From NCBI RefSeq assembly GCF_024218795.1, contig NZ_CP100402.1:310001-374000 (forward strand): a stretch of 64,000 nt of DNA, given 5' to 3'. Below are positions 8,693 to 17,568 of the stretch, one piece after another. The notes under the pieces were generated by a model. It saw only the letters and a list, made by a program, of their open reading frames with translations. It was not told where the DNA came from and did no database searches. A program made the position numbers and the translations under genes. Origin of the DNA: Halorussus aquaticus. GTDB lineage: Archaea > Halobacteriota > Halobacteria > Halobacteriales > Haladaptataceae. Position 1 is the stretch's first letter. The number at the start of each line of letters is the position of its first letter.

Positions 8693-11600
8693 TGACCCCT
8701 CGACAGAGCGAGCGTGACGGTGCGACTGTACCGAAACCTGACCTTCCGCGGCTCGACGCAACCCAACGGCGTATCGTCGACGAGTTCTGTGCTGGCGACG
8801 CTGGTCTCTTCACGATGGACAGCCATCCCGGTGCGGGGAAGTCGACCGTGACGGGAAAAGCGCTCGCCCGCCTTCTGTACGACCGCTATCTACGCGGTGA
8901 TCCGACGCCCGAACGCCGGATTCTCGCCGCGTCGTTCAGCAGGGAGGACGCCGCGGACATCGCCCCCGACGTTGTCGATTGGCTGTGGGAACTGTATCAT
9001 CGCGGCGAGACGCCCACGGACGAGTCGGTGACCGTCGAAGACGTTCGCACGCTCGAACGACACCTCCGACAGGACGGCACCGTCGGTACCATCGACGGCG
9101 TACTCCTCTCGGTGTTCGAGGAATTCGCCGCGGAGACGGGGTTCGATGGGATGCCGGTAGTCGGCAACGAAGCACTTCTCGCCCGGCTTCGACGTGACTG
9201 CTACGAGGAACTCGCCGCTCACCCCGACCACGGTGACGTCGTCGCGGCCCTCGAAGACGCCTATCCGGAGGGAACGTACGACGATGGCCTCCGCGAACTT
9301 CTCCGGGACGCGCTCGATACCTCTCGCCAGCGGTGTCTCTCTACCGAGGAGTTCTGCGACCAACTCCGCACCGCGGTCGCGGACATCTACGAGGGTGGCG
9401 ACTCCGACTCCGTCGAGGCGATTCGAGACGCGGTACGACGCTTCCGCGGCCCCGACGCCGCCGGGCAGTTCGACGAACTGTCCGACGATGACCTCGAAGA
9501 ACTGACCGCGGCCGACCGCGAACTCCACGCCGCGTGGGTCGAGTGCGTCGAGAACTTCCGTCAGCTCTTGACGGCGTACCGCGACCGCTACGACGACTAC
9601 TGTCGAGAGCGCGGCGTCCTCTCTCACACCGACTGCGCCTACTGGGTCGACCGATACTTCACGGAGAGTGACGGTGAGACCTGCGAGCGCGTCCGGGACC
9701 GCTTCCGAACGACTGTCGAGAGCGTCGTCGTCGACGAGGCACAGGACGTCTCGACAGTTCAGCACGCCGCGCTCTCGCACGTCGTCACGTCCGATATGCG
9801 CGTCCTGCTCGTCGGCGACCGAAAGCAGAGCATCTACGTCTGGCGGAGCGCCCGTCCAAGCTTGTTCGAAACGGCGGTCCGTGACGGCGAGTACTTCGGC
9901 ATCGACTGGAACGACCATCTCGCCGAGCGAGCGACCCGGAACTATCGCTCTCGGCCCGACATCGTCCACGCGATCAACGCCGTGGCGCGTGAAACGCTCC
10001 CCGACGAGACTCGCGGAAACGTCGGCACCCTCGACGTGGAGTACCCGCCGCTTCGGCCGACGCTCGCGAACGTCGAAGCGGCGAGCGTCCACGTCGCGCA
10101 GTTTCGGCACGGCGGCGTCCCCGGAAGCGAACCGTGGGTGACCGACGACGGCGGGGAAGCCGACGCGGTCGCCACGCTCCTCGCCGGCGGATTCGAAGAC
10201 GGGACGTTCGAGACCCCCGGCGACGACTCGTCTAGTGTCACGCTCCTGTTCCGCCGCAAGAAGCACATGGACGACTATCGGGAAGCGCTCGAAGCCCGCG
10301 GTATCAGCGTCGGCCACGGTCGCGTTCCGCTGTTCGACTCCCCGGCCGTCCAGTCGGCTGTCGCCGTCCTCCGGTGGTTGGAGGACCCGACCGACCCCGA
10401 TCGGACCGAGGACCTCGTCACCGCCTCACCGCTAGCCGACGGTCTCGAAGCGTGGACCGACCGGTTCCGTGAGGCCGACTGGTGTGTCGAAACCGTCGCG
10501 GCTGACCTCGCCAGTAACCGACCGGCTGCCGACACGTCACGTGAAAACCCCGGCGTGATTCGAGTCGTCCGTGGTCTCGTCGCACTGGCGAGCGACCTCC
10601 CCAGACGACGTGCCGAACCGGCCGCTGTCGTCGCCCGGCAGGTCGTCGACGTGCTATCGCTGGCCCGCGATCCGTTAGGTATCGACGTCGAGACGGACCA
10701 CGCTCAGCGACTCGCAACGCTCGATATGTTCGTCCACACGGTCGCGGAGTGGGAGGGCGACGACCGTTTCGACCTCGACCGTCTTACCACTCTTCTCGAC
10801 CCGTTCGTCGCGTCACCGCAAGATGGTCCTGACCGCCCGCTCGTGGACGACGACGCCGACGTCGTGCTCAAGACGATCCACCAGATGAAAGGCGACCAAG
10901 ACGAAGTGATCGTTCTCGCAGACCCGGCGGCGTCGATAGGACCGCATCCGCGACAGAGCGACCGACTCGTGACGACCGGCGAGACAGTCGGCCTCGCTCC
11001 GCCGACGAACGTCGACACGAGCGATCGACCGTCGATTCCGGGATTCGACAACGGTCTGTACGACCCTGATTCCAACGACGGTGGCGACGTGGGGCTTCGC
11101 TGGACGGCCGAACACTGGCGCGGCGACGACCTCGTCAACTATCCCGTCCTCCGCGATGCGGCCGCCGAGCGCCGTGCGGAAGCGTGGCGGCTTCTGTTCG
11201 TCGCCATGAGTCGCGCACAGCACCACTTCGTCGTCCCGCTTCCGGCGTCCCGCCCGCGATGGACGCCGCGGGATAACTGGGCTGGCGTTCTCTACGACGC
11301 ACTCGAACTCGACCGTAGTGCGCCGCGAGCGACTCACACCGTGACGCCCGACGCCCCGGTCCGAGCAGGCGACCGAGGTGGAGACCCGTCGTTCCGTGTC
11401 GCCGTCAACGACGTGGCGTTTACCGACCGAGTTGGCACAGACAACCTCGAACGCCCGATTCCCCCGACTTCGAGACTCGGCGGCGACTCGACCGCGTGGA
11501 TTCCGCGGTTCGTCCAACCGAGTACGTTCCGACCGCTCGCCAACGACGCAAGCGAACACGCTATCGACCACTTCATGGGTCGGGCACTTCACACCGAAAC

Positions 11601-12204
11601 GGACGCCCCTGAAGTCGGCCTCCCGTTCGACACGCTCGGTCCGGACACCATCGGTCAACTCGCCCACGACGTTGTCGGTGAGCTAGCGACGACACGGTTC
11701 ACGGGAGAGATTCGTCCGGACGAGGACCCGGTCGCTACCGTCGTTCGGCGGAACCTCGACTATCACGCTGCCGATGCCTCGCCCGTAGAGCGAACCGCCG
11801 TTCGAGAGTTCCTCGAAACGACTGTCGTCCCGCAGTTCGCAGCGTCCGGACTCCGCGAGCGCGCTCACTCGGCCGCCACCGTCTATCTCGAAGAACCGCT
11901 AGAGGGACTCGCCACCGTCGATGGCGTCGAAGTCGAAATACAGGGGCAGGCAGATTTCCTCATGCGGTTTCCCGACGGGTCGTGGTCCGTCGAGGACGTT
12001 AAAATCGCACTTACCGACGACGACGCGGCCGAAGGCCGCTACCAGCTACAACTGGCGACGTACGAGTGGGCGCTCTCCAGACAGGTCGGGACGGACGCGG
12101 AGATCACCAGTTACCTGTCGACGTTCGGGACCGTTACCGAAGAAACTCGCTGTTCGCTAAATCCGTCGGCTGTTGAACACTGTCTCGGCCGGTTCGTACG
12201 TTGA
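8692..12204 (+). CDS. UvrD/RecB-like helicase with C-terminal PD-(D/E)XK nuclease (AddA-like)
   Basis: This 1170-residue superfamily 1 DNA helicase-nuclease probably resects double-strand breaks. Motif I (SHPGAGKST) is at about 44-52, Walker B VVVDEAQD at about 345, and motif III GDRKQSIYVWRSARPS at about 375. Motif V-like KTIHQMKGDQDEV is at about 727 and motif VI LLFVAMSRAQ at about 834. The C-terminus carries a RecB-type nuclease: GQADFL, then WSVEDVK, then YQLQLATYEW at about 1085-1125. It is the last gene of the coupled operon with the two AddB-like genes. Together they look like an archaeal counterpart of AddAB/RecBCD, which could also degrade foreign DNA. The iron-sulfur cysteines of bacterial AddB are not obvious in the partners. 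Confidence 0.88.
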   Translation: MTPRQSERDGATVPKPDLPRLDATQRRIVDEFCAGDAGLFTMDSHPGAGKSTVTGKALARLLYDRYLRGDPTPERRILAASFSREDAADIAPDVVDWLWELYHRGETPTDESVTVEDVRTLERHLRQDGTVGTIDGVLLSVFEEFAAETGFDGMPVVGNEALLARLRRDCYEELAAHPDHGDVVAALEDAYPEGTYDDGLRELLRDALDTSRQRCLSTEEFCDQLRTAVADIYEGGDSDSVEAIRDAVRRFRGPDAAGQFDELSDDDLEELTAADRELHAAWVECVENFRQLLTAYRDRYDDYCRERGVLSHTDCAYWVDRYFTESDGETCERVRDRFRTTVESVVVDEAQDVSTVQHAALSHVVTSDMRVLLVGDRKQSIYVWRSARPSLFETAVRDGEYFGIDWNDHLAERATRNYRSRPDIVHAINAVARETLPDETRGNVGTLDVEYPPLRPTLANVEAASVHVAQFRHGGVPGSEPWVTDDGGEADAVATLLAGGFEDGTFETPGDDSSSVTLLFRRKKHMDDYREALEARGISVGHGRVPLFDSPAVQSAVAVLRWLEDPTDPDRTEDLVTASPLADGLEAWTDRFREADWCVETVAADLASNRPAADTSRENPGVIRVVRGLVALASDLPRRRAEPAAVVARQVVDVLSLARDPLGIDVETDHAQRLATLDMFVHTVAEWEGDDRFDLDRLTTLLDPFVASPQDGPDRPLVDDDADVVLKTIHQMKGDQDEVIVLADPAASIGPHPRQSDRLVTTGETVGLAPPTNVDTSDRPSIPGFDNGLYDPDSNDGGDVGLRWTAEHWRGDDLVNYPVLRDAAAERRAEAWRLLFVAMSRAQHHFVVPLPASRPRWTPRDNWAGVLYDALELDRSAPRATHTVTPDAPVRAGDRGGDPSFRVAVNDVAFTDRVGTDNLERPIPPTSRLGGDSTAWIPRFVQPSTFRPLANDASEHAIDHFMGRALHTETDAPEVGLPFDTLGPDTIGQLAHDVVGELATTRFTGEIRPDEDPVATVVRRNLDYHAADASPVERTAVREFLETTVVPQFAASGLRERAHSAATVYLEEPLEGLATVDGVEVEIQGQADFLMRFPDGSWSVEDVKIALTDDDAAEGRYQLQLATYEWALSRQVGTDAEITSYLSTFGTVTEETRCSLNPSAVEHCLGRFVR

Positions 12205-12396
12205 GTTCGGTTTCTTGCGCCTTTCGAGGGAATCCTCTCACTACCACAGGGTGATTCCGCCGACCCCAGTCGCCGCCCGGAGTGACAGTTAGACGTTACT
12301 GGTAGCGTCTCGCAATGGCGTGTCGTCACCGTTCGACTCGGTGTCAACCTACTAGGATGATAACGCATATGTGGCCGATGTGTTCCTATCTTACCA

Positions 12397-13701
12397 ATGC
12401 CCTCCACCCGTCGAACATTCCTCGCAGCGTGTACGAGCACTCTCACTACGCTCACAGGCTGTCTCTCGTTCGATACTCCAAGCGCACGCGGACGCTGGCC
12501 GCGTCGAACAGTCGATAACGCCCGTACGGGGTTCGCCTCGACTGACGGCCCGACAGTGTCGCTTCACGTAGAGTGGCAACGGTCACGGGAGAGCCGAGGC
12601 GTTGTGACGGTCTCACCCGTCGTTAGCGATGGAACGCTCTATTTTGGGTACTCTCGTGAGGCGACAAGCGACGAACGGGGAGGGGCGTGGCTAGAAGCGT
12701 TCGACGCCGCAACCGGCGAATCGCTCTGGACGACAGAACTCTGGCGAAGTGACGAGTTCTACTACTTTTATCTCTCTGATTCGCTCGTCCTCACCGACGA
12801 CCGGTTGTTCGTCCAGACAAAACCGGGATTGAAAGCGGTCGACGTGGACGGCGACGAGCAATGGGTGTTCGATAATCTCTATCAAGGGCAACAGACGCCC
12901 GATGCTATCCCACCGGTTGTGACGGACGACATTGTCGTGACGGGAACGTACAGTACGTCCGTTGCGGAGACGGAGCAACCAGAAACAGTATTCGGACTTG
13001 ACCCAGACAATGGTACCGAACGGTGGCGAGTCACGCTTCCCGACTTATCCGGGATGTGGCAGTTAGCGGCGGCGGACGGTACCGTTTACGTCCCGATGGT
13101 CGAGTCCGAGCGTCTCATCGCTCTCGACATCGTCACCGGCGAGAAGCAATGGCAGTTGGAAGTGCCGGTCGCCGGAACGCCAACAATCGTTGACGACACG
13201 CTCTTGATTCCCCTTCGTGAACACGATAACCAGCAGTCTATCGCTGCGGTCGATCTCCCCACGAAAACGGTTCGCTGGCGGACACCCGTCGGTGCTCGAT
13301 GGGGAGACGCGGGCCTAACGGTCGCGGATGATTTAGTGTACTATGTGGCCGAGTTCGGTGTCGAAGCACGCCACACTGAGACAGGTGAGCGCGTCTGGCG
13401 GTTCGGTGGCCGTACTGAAGGACAGCCTGAGATGGATCTCGTTTCGACGCCCGTCGTTGCGAGTGACTCCATCTACGTTCCGGGTTGGATTCAGCGCGAC
13501 ACTATGTACGGTCACTTATTCGTCCTCGACGCACAGACGGGAACAGAACAGACGCGCGTCGAATTAGGGCGGAATCGGGAAATGGGGCGGAGTATCCCAG
13601 CGGTAACGTCTGATCTCGTATTCGCAGCGACGAATACTGGCAATCTGTATGCGTTTGGCGAATGTGGAACGTCCATACTAGACTTCTGTCTCACCGATTA
13701 G
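12397..13701 (+). CDS. Exported PQQ-type beta-propeller lipoprotein
   Basis: This 434-residue protein has an N-terminal twin-arginine signal (TRRTFLAACTST) and lipobox LTGC near residue 22, so it should be a Tat-exported, membrane-anchored lipoprotein. The body is a repeated beta-propeller: blades of the type DAATGESLWTTEL, DPDNGTERWRVTL and DIVTGEKQWQLEV recur about every 45 residues, as in BamB and PQQ dehydrogenases. No enzyme active site is visible. A scaffold or binding role outside the cell is likely. It stands alone, 190 bp after the helicase operon. A paralogue of the same design is at 17569-18780. Confidence 0.85.
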   Translation: MPSTRRTFLAACTSTLTTLTGCLSFDTPSARGRWPRRTVDNARTGFASTDGPTVSLHVEWQRSRESRGVVTVSPVVSDGTLYFGYSREATSDERGGAWLEAFDAATGESLWTTELWRSDEFYYFYLSDSLVLTDDRLFVQTKPGLKAVDVDGDEQWVFDNLYQGQQTPDAIPPVVTDDIVVTGTYSTSVAETEQPETVFGLDPDNGTERWRVTLPDLSGMWQLAAADGTVYVPMVESERLIALDIVTGEKQWQLEVPVAGTPTIVDDTLLIPLREHDNQQSIAAVDLPTKTVRWRTPVGARWGDAGLTVADDLVYYVAEFGVEARHTETGERVWRFGGRTEGQPEMDLVSTPVVASDSIYVPGWIQRDTMYGHLFVLDAQTGTEQTRVELGRNREMGRSIPAVTSDLVFAATNTGNLYAFGECGTSILDFCLTD

Positions 13702-14082
13702 ATCACCTCGGTTCCCAAATTCGGTGAATCCAGTCGGAAGTAGATGTCGCTGTATTATCGAACCGTATGCTCTCCCCGGATGGTTCACCACGTCTTGAGA
13801 GAACAGCCTTTCCCTTCCTGTTGCCTCGTGGCAATCGGTTGAGGTAGGTAGCCAACGGACGAGTAGTCATTGGTCAGGACCGCATTCGAGACGTGTTCGA
13901 TGCGATTGTCGCTGGCGACCTCCCCATATCGTCCGCTCTACATTTCTCGTGGTCGTAGACGACGTCGGCACCGTCCAGTAATTCCGCGTAATCAAGTTGG
14001 ACTCTTACTGGGGTCTTTAGTCGCGGCCGGAATGGCCGCCGTCATCCGATACTTACGCATCACGGCTCAATCGTGAGTCGTC
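13702..14082. other. Intergenic region, no gene recognised
   Basis: This 381-bp stretch contains only short ORFs with Arg/Pro-rich translations typical of out-of-frame GC-rich DNA. It may hold decayed sequence. The promoter of the DsrE-like gene should lie at its right end. Confidence 0.45.
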
Positions 14083-14439
14083 ATGGCGAAAGCAGCTGTC
14101 GTGATTCTGGCCGGTACCGAATCGCACGCAGACAACGGTCGCGTCGTCAACGGTCTCGAAGCCGCGAAAGAGTTCGCCGAGAACGACGGCGACGAACTCG
14201 AACTCATCTTCGACGGCGCAGGGACCCAGTGGATTCCAGAACTCGAAGACGAGGACCACGACTACCACGACCTCTACGCGTCGGTCAGCGAGAACGCGTC
14301 CGCCTGCGATTACTGCGCTGGCGCGTTCGGCGTCGACGATGCGATACAGGACGCTGGCGTCGTGACGCTGGACGAGCACGAGGGCCACCCCAGCATCCGG
14401 TCGCTCGTCGACGACGACTACGAGATCATCACGTTCTGA
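14083..14439 (+). CDS. DsrE-family protein
   Basis: This is a small soluble protein of 118 residues. The opening strand KAAVVILAGTESHADNGRVV and the ACDYCAGAFG segment are typical of haloarchaeal DsrE/DsrF-like proteins. The family binds or relays sulfur or has adaptor roles. The Cys pair in CDYC is in the position where sulfurtransferase-type members keep a reactive Cys. It is monocistronic here, with an acidic haloarchaeal composition. Family assignment is good; substrate unknown. Confidence 0.8.
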   Translation: MAKAAVVILAGTESHADNGRVVNGLEAAKEFAENDGDELELIFDGAGTQWIPELEDEDHDYHDLYASVSENASACDYCAGAFGVDDAIQDAGVVTLDEHEGHPSIRSLVDDDYEIITF

Positions 14440-14535
14440 CGGGCGACCGTTCGGCCGTCCCCGATTTCGTTATTTTTCTGCTGACCACCACGTGCTCACT
14501 TCGAGTTGGCGGTGACCGTGAGTCTCTACTCCTCC

Positions 14536-15483
14536 TTACGCTGAGTAGAACGCGTCGGGACCGTGGTCGTCCTGCCACGCGAACGCGAACAGCCGTTTCG
14601 CGGGTACCTCTTCGAGGGACCGTCCGTCCGCTGACTCGCCCGTCGCTTCGTCCCACGTGGTTCCGTCGGCCTCGTACGCCCCGTATTCTGTCTGTTCGAA
14701 CTCGTAGCCGGGGTTCCGAAACGCGTAAATTCCGTTCTCGGACGCGAACACGACGACATCAGATCCACCGATGGTGGTCGTCACGACCCCTCCGTTCTCT
14801 TTGACCCATGGGAGTGGGAATCCGACCGCGTTGTCGCCGGTTTTGATACCGAGGACGACCGTTTTCGCGTCGAGGTCGTCTCTGTCCCACGACCGGCCCT
14901 CGGAGCCACGGTGTGCGCCTAATCCGAACCCTTCGCTCTGGAAGTAGCGTTCGTACGGCCGCGCGTCGTAGTCGATGGATTCTGGCTCGTCGGTCTCACT
15001 CGCTGCTTCGCTCTTCGCGTCGGTCCGTTGGAGGACGACCCCGTTCGGATAGCGGTCCCGGAAGGTCGTCCACGGCATCATCGATGCGGGGGAGACACTC
15101 AGCGTCGTCCCTTCGAGTTCGCCTGCGATGCACTCACCGAGTGACTGCTTCCACTCCGACTCGGTCTCCCGGTCGTACATGACGAGCGCGTCGTCGGCGA
15201 GCTTCCCGGACACACCGAATGTGAGGTCCCGTGTACCGACTGTCCGCTCGTACACCACCGCACTCCCGCAGAGCGGACACCACGTTACCGCAATCGGTTC
15301 GTCTCTGAATTCGTCGTTGACGATTTCGTGGTAGTTCAGAATTCGGACGGGGTACGCACGAGCGTCACCGTCCCGTTCTACTACGATCATCTCGTCGTCC
15401 GGTTCACCAAAATACTCCGTGCCGAACACAGGGTCGTCGATGCTCGGAATGGCGTCCCGTGGAACGACTTGTCGGACGTTCAT
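14536..15483 (-). CDS. DUF3179 domain-containing protein
   Basis: This 315-residue protein carries the DUF3179 signature: IPSIDDPVF, then ERDGDARAYPVRILNYHEIVND, then the WCPLCGSAVVYER Cys motif near residue 70 and the FGVSGKL segment. The function of the family is unknown. The paired cysteines and conserved His suggest metal or redox chemistry. It lies on the minus strand downstream of the zinc-finger/HTH regulator at 15515-16024, 31 nt away. The two are probably co-transcribed and the regulator may control it. No signal peptide is visible. Confidence 0.88.
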   Translation of the reverse strand: MNVRQVVPRDAIPSIDDPVFGTEYFGEPDDEMIVVERDGDARAYPVRILNYHEIVNDEFRDEPIAVTWCPLCGSAVVYERTVGTRDLTFGVSGKLADDALVMYDRETESEWKQSLGECIAGELEGTTLSVSPASMMPWTTFRDRYPNGVVLQRTDAKSEAASETDEPESIDYDARPYERYFQSEGFGLGAHRGSEGRSWDRDDLDAKTVVLGIKTGDNAVGFPLPWVKENGGVVTTTIGGSDVVVFASENGIYAFRNPGYEFEQTEYGAYEADGTTWDEATGESADGRSLEEVPAKRLFAFAWQDDHGPDAFYSA

Positions 15484-15514
15484 CGGAGAGGATTCGGAAG
15501 TGAGACTGAAAACC

Positions 15515-16024
15515 TTACCTGTCCCAGTAGATATCGGTCGATTCGCTGTCGTCGGGATTGGCTCGGGCCAACGCCGCTACCTTCTCGCGGTTGATGTCCT
15601 CGACCAGTTCGAGTGCCTCGTCCATCCACGCGTGGAGTCCGACGGTCAGTCGCTGGCGGACCTCCTCGACGTCCACCGGCGTGTAGACGTGGACGTAGCC
15701 GCCCTCCGAGAGCAGGCGCTGGCGTTTCTCCAGCAGGCCGATGTCGGTCAGGTGATTCAGCTGTCTGCTGACGGTGCTTCGGTCTAACTCGAGGTGGTCG
15801 GCGAGTTCTCCGGCGGTCGATTCTCCGTCCTCCATGAGGAAGACGCAGATGCGTATCCCCGTCTCGGAGATGCCAAATACCTCTCGCAGAACGACGGCTA
15901 GCTCCGGGAGCTCTACTGCGGACGGTCGTTCTTCCTCGTCGGAGTCGGACCCTGAGCGTCCGAACGAGACGTTTCCGCAGTGTTGGCATTTGTGCACCTC
16001 TCGCTCTTTGTCGGTTGTTCCCAT
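15515..16024 (-). CDS. Winged-helix transcriptional regulator with N-terminal zinc-binding motif
   Basis: This 169-residue protein begins with a short CQHCG motif near residue 13. It then has a MarR/TrmB-like winged helix (ESTAGELADHLELDRSTVSRQLNHLTDIGLLEKRQ) at about 70-105. A wing (SEGGYVHVYTPV) and a helical tail that may dimerise follow. Only one Cys pair is clear, so zinc binding would need a dimer or other ligands. It sits upstream of the DUF3179 gene in the same direction and is divergent from the epimerase gene. A local regulatory role is plausible. Confidence 0.85.
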   Translation of the reverse strand: MGTTDKEREVHKCQHCGNVSFGRSGSDSDEEERPSAVELPELAVVLREVFGISETGIRICVFLMEDGESTAGELADHLELDRSTVSRQLNHLTDIGLLEKRQRLLSEGGYVHVYTPVDVEEVRQRLTVGLHAWMDEALELVEDINREKVAALARANPDDSESTDIYWDR

Positions 16025-16317
16025 GGAGGGGGTTAGCTACGGAGAACCAAGTTCGTTTGGTGAGTTCGAAGTAAGCGGGACTGTCCAGAAAGTCACCGCC
16101 GCAGGTCCCTGCTTAGCTACCTACTCGATTGACCGTGCGAGAGTACCGGCATCGATTCACTGAATCAAGTCTCGACTCGCGAGAAACGGCTTGCCACCAC
16201 GCAAAATCAATTTCGACAAAGAACGAGGTTACGACGAGGAGGTACGGGAGGTCCCGTTAAGTCTCGCCGGGACGCTCTTGACCGTACGTGTAGTTACTAC
16301 GGATAGTGAACGTATAG

Positions 16318-17034
16318 ATGGAGGGAACTGCATTCCAGACGGCGGACGGCACGCTAATTCCTGCAGTTACCGCAGATGAAATGCGCGAGATAGACCGCGT
16401 CGCCGTCGACGATGTCGGTTTAACGCTGCTCCAGATGATGGAGAACGCCGGACGAAATCTCGCAGGTCGTGTTCTCGAACGCGACCCGGAGCGCGTGGCT
16501 GTACTCGCAGGGAACGGGGGAAACGGTGGCGGGGGACTCGCCTGTGGACGCCACCTCGCCAATCGGGACGTGTCCGTGTCTGTCGTCCTCGACCGCTCTC
16601 CGGATGCCTTAGACGGTGCCGTATCGACCCAGTATCGCATTCTCGAGGGGATGAACGTCTCCGTCACCACCTCGGACGCTTCTGACGTGTGTAGCGAGGC
16701 GGACACCGTCGTCGATTCGCTCATCGGCTACGGTCTGCAGGGTGCTCCTCGTGGACGGACTCAGGACCTCATCGACCTCTGTAACGATACCGAGACGCCT
16801 ACCGTTTCCCTCGACGTGCCATCTGGACTCGACGCGACGACTGGCGAGCGTCCCGGACTGCTCGTCGAATCGGACGAGATACTCACGCTGGCACTTCCGA
16901 AGACCGGCCTTCGCGAAACCGAGAGTCGGCTCTACCTCGGAGATGTCAGTATCCCGCGTATCGTGTACGAACGAGTGGGTATCGAGTACGAAACACCGTT
17001 CAGAGAGTCCTACTGCGTGGCGGTAGAACGGTAA
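16318..17034 (+). CDS. nnrE: NAD(P)H-hydrate epimerase (YjeF N-terminal domain)
   Basis: This 238-residue protein matches the YjeF N-domain, which epimerises damaged (R)-NAD(P)HX to the form that the dehydratase can repair. Visible signatures are DEMREIDRVAVDDVGLTLLQ, MMENAGRNLA, the nucleotide loop AGNGGNGGGGLACGRHL, VDSLIGYGLQGAPRG and LDVPSGLDATTG. The C-terminal ADP-dependent dehydratase domain found in fused versions is absent, so this is the stand-alone epimerase type. It is divergent from the regulator at 15515-16024, with about 290 bp of shared upstream DNA. Confidence 0.9.
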   Translation: MEGTAFQTADGTLIPAVTADEMREIDRVAVDDVGLTLLQMMENAGRNLAGRVLERDPERVAVLAGNGGNGGGGLACGRHLANRDVSVSVVLDRSPDALDGAVSTQYRILEGMNVSVTTSDASDVCSEADTVVDSLIGYGLQGAPRGRTQDLIDLCNDTETPTVSLDVPSGLDATTGERPGLLVESDEILTLALPKTGLRETESRLYLGDVSIPRIVYERVGIEYETPFRESYCVAVER

Positions 17035-17086
17035 GCGTTGTCCTCCATCGCATTTCGTAACCTGCGATACGTTACAGCTGTCGACC

Positions 17087-17494
17087 GTGACTCACGAGGA
17101 GATGACGTGTTCCGTCCAGACGTATCTAGTACAGAACCTCTGGGACGACGACGTGGGAACGTTCGCGGACGGCACCGATGACGGAGCCTATACCATCACC
17201 CCGCGCGACACAGGTGATATCACCGGCGGTGTCAACGCTGTCGACGCCGTCCTCGGTCTCGACGGTGTGAAGCAGACGTTCGCGACCCACTTCAACGACA
17301 CCTTCAATCGCGGGCGACTACAGCGCGCGACCCGGTGGCAGGCGTCCCGGCCGCGGTGTTCCGGGACAGACGGACCGACTCGAACGGTGGCAACTGACTC
17401 GCGAGGAGGGGTACACTCCTCCTTTCGGGGAGTAATGCATTCTGAGTGTGAGACCGCACGACCGAATTCGGTATCACCCTCTCCCGACGAGTGA
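17087..17494 (+). CDS. Probable gene remnant or short hypothetical protein
   Basis: The first 80 or so residues (from MTHEEMTCSVQTYLVQNLWDD to FNRGRLQRAT) look like genuine haloarchaeal coding sequence. They read like the C-terminus of a larger exported protein. The remaining 50 residues are Arg/Ser/Pro-rich and look untranslated. A small inverted repeat, GAGGAG (17403-17408) with CTCCTC (17416-17421), lies in that tail and resembles a terminator. This is probably a 5'-truncated gene whose real frame has decayed. I do not recognise the family. Confidence 0.35.
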   Translation: MTHEEMTCSVQTYLVQNLWDDDVGTFADGTDDGAYTITPRDTGDITGGVNAVDAVLGLDGVKQTFATHFNDTFNRGRLQRATRWQASRPRCSGTDGPTRTVATDSRGGVHSSFRGVMHSECETARPNSVSPSPDE

Positions 17495-17568
17495 CTTCTT
17501 CACGGGGGAGTCGGAGCGATAGCGCTGGAGCGACGTTCTCGCGAGGAAAGGGCGGACGGCGCTGGGAA

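Noticed and set aside
8890..10317. 475-codon minus-strand ORF
   Set aside because: It lies antisense inside the AddA-like helicase, whose motifs are intact; long antisense ORFs are common in GC-rich haloarchaeal genes.
14073..14804. 243-codon Arg-rich plus-strand ORF
   Set aside because: It is an out-of-frame shadow of the DsrE-like gene and antisense to DUF3179.
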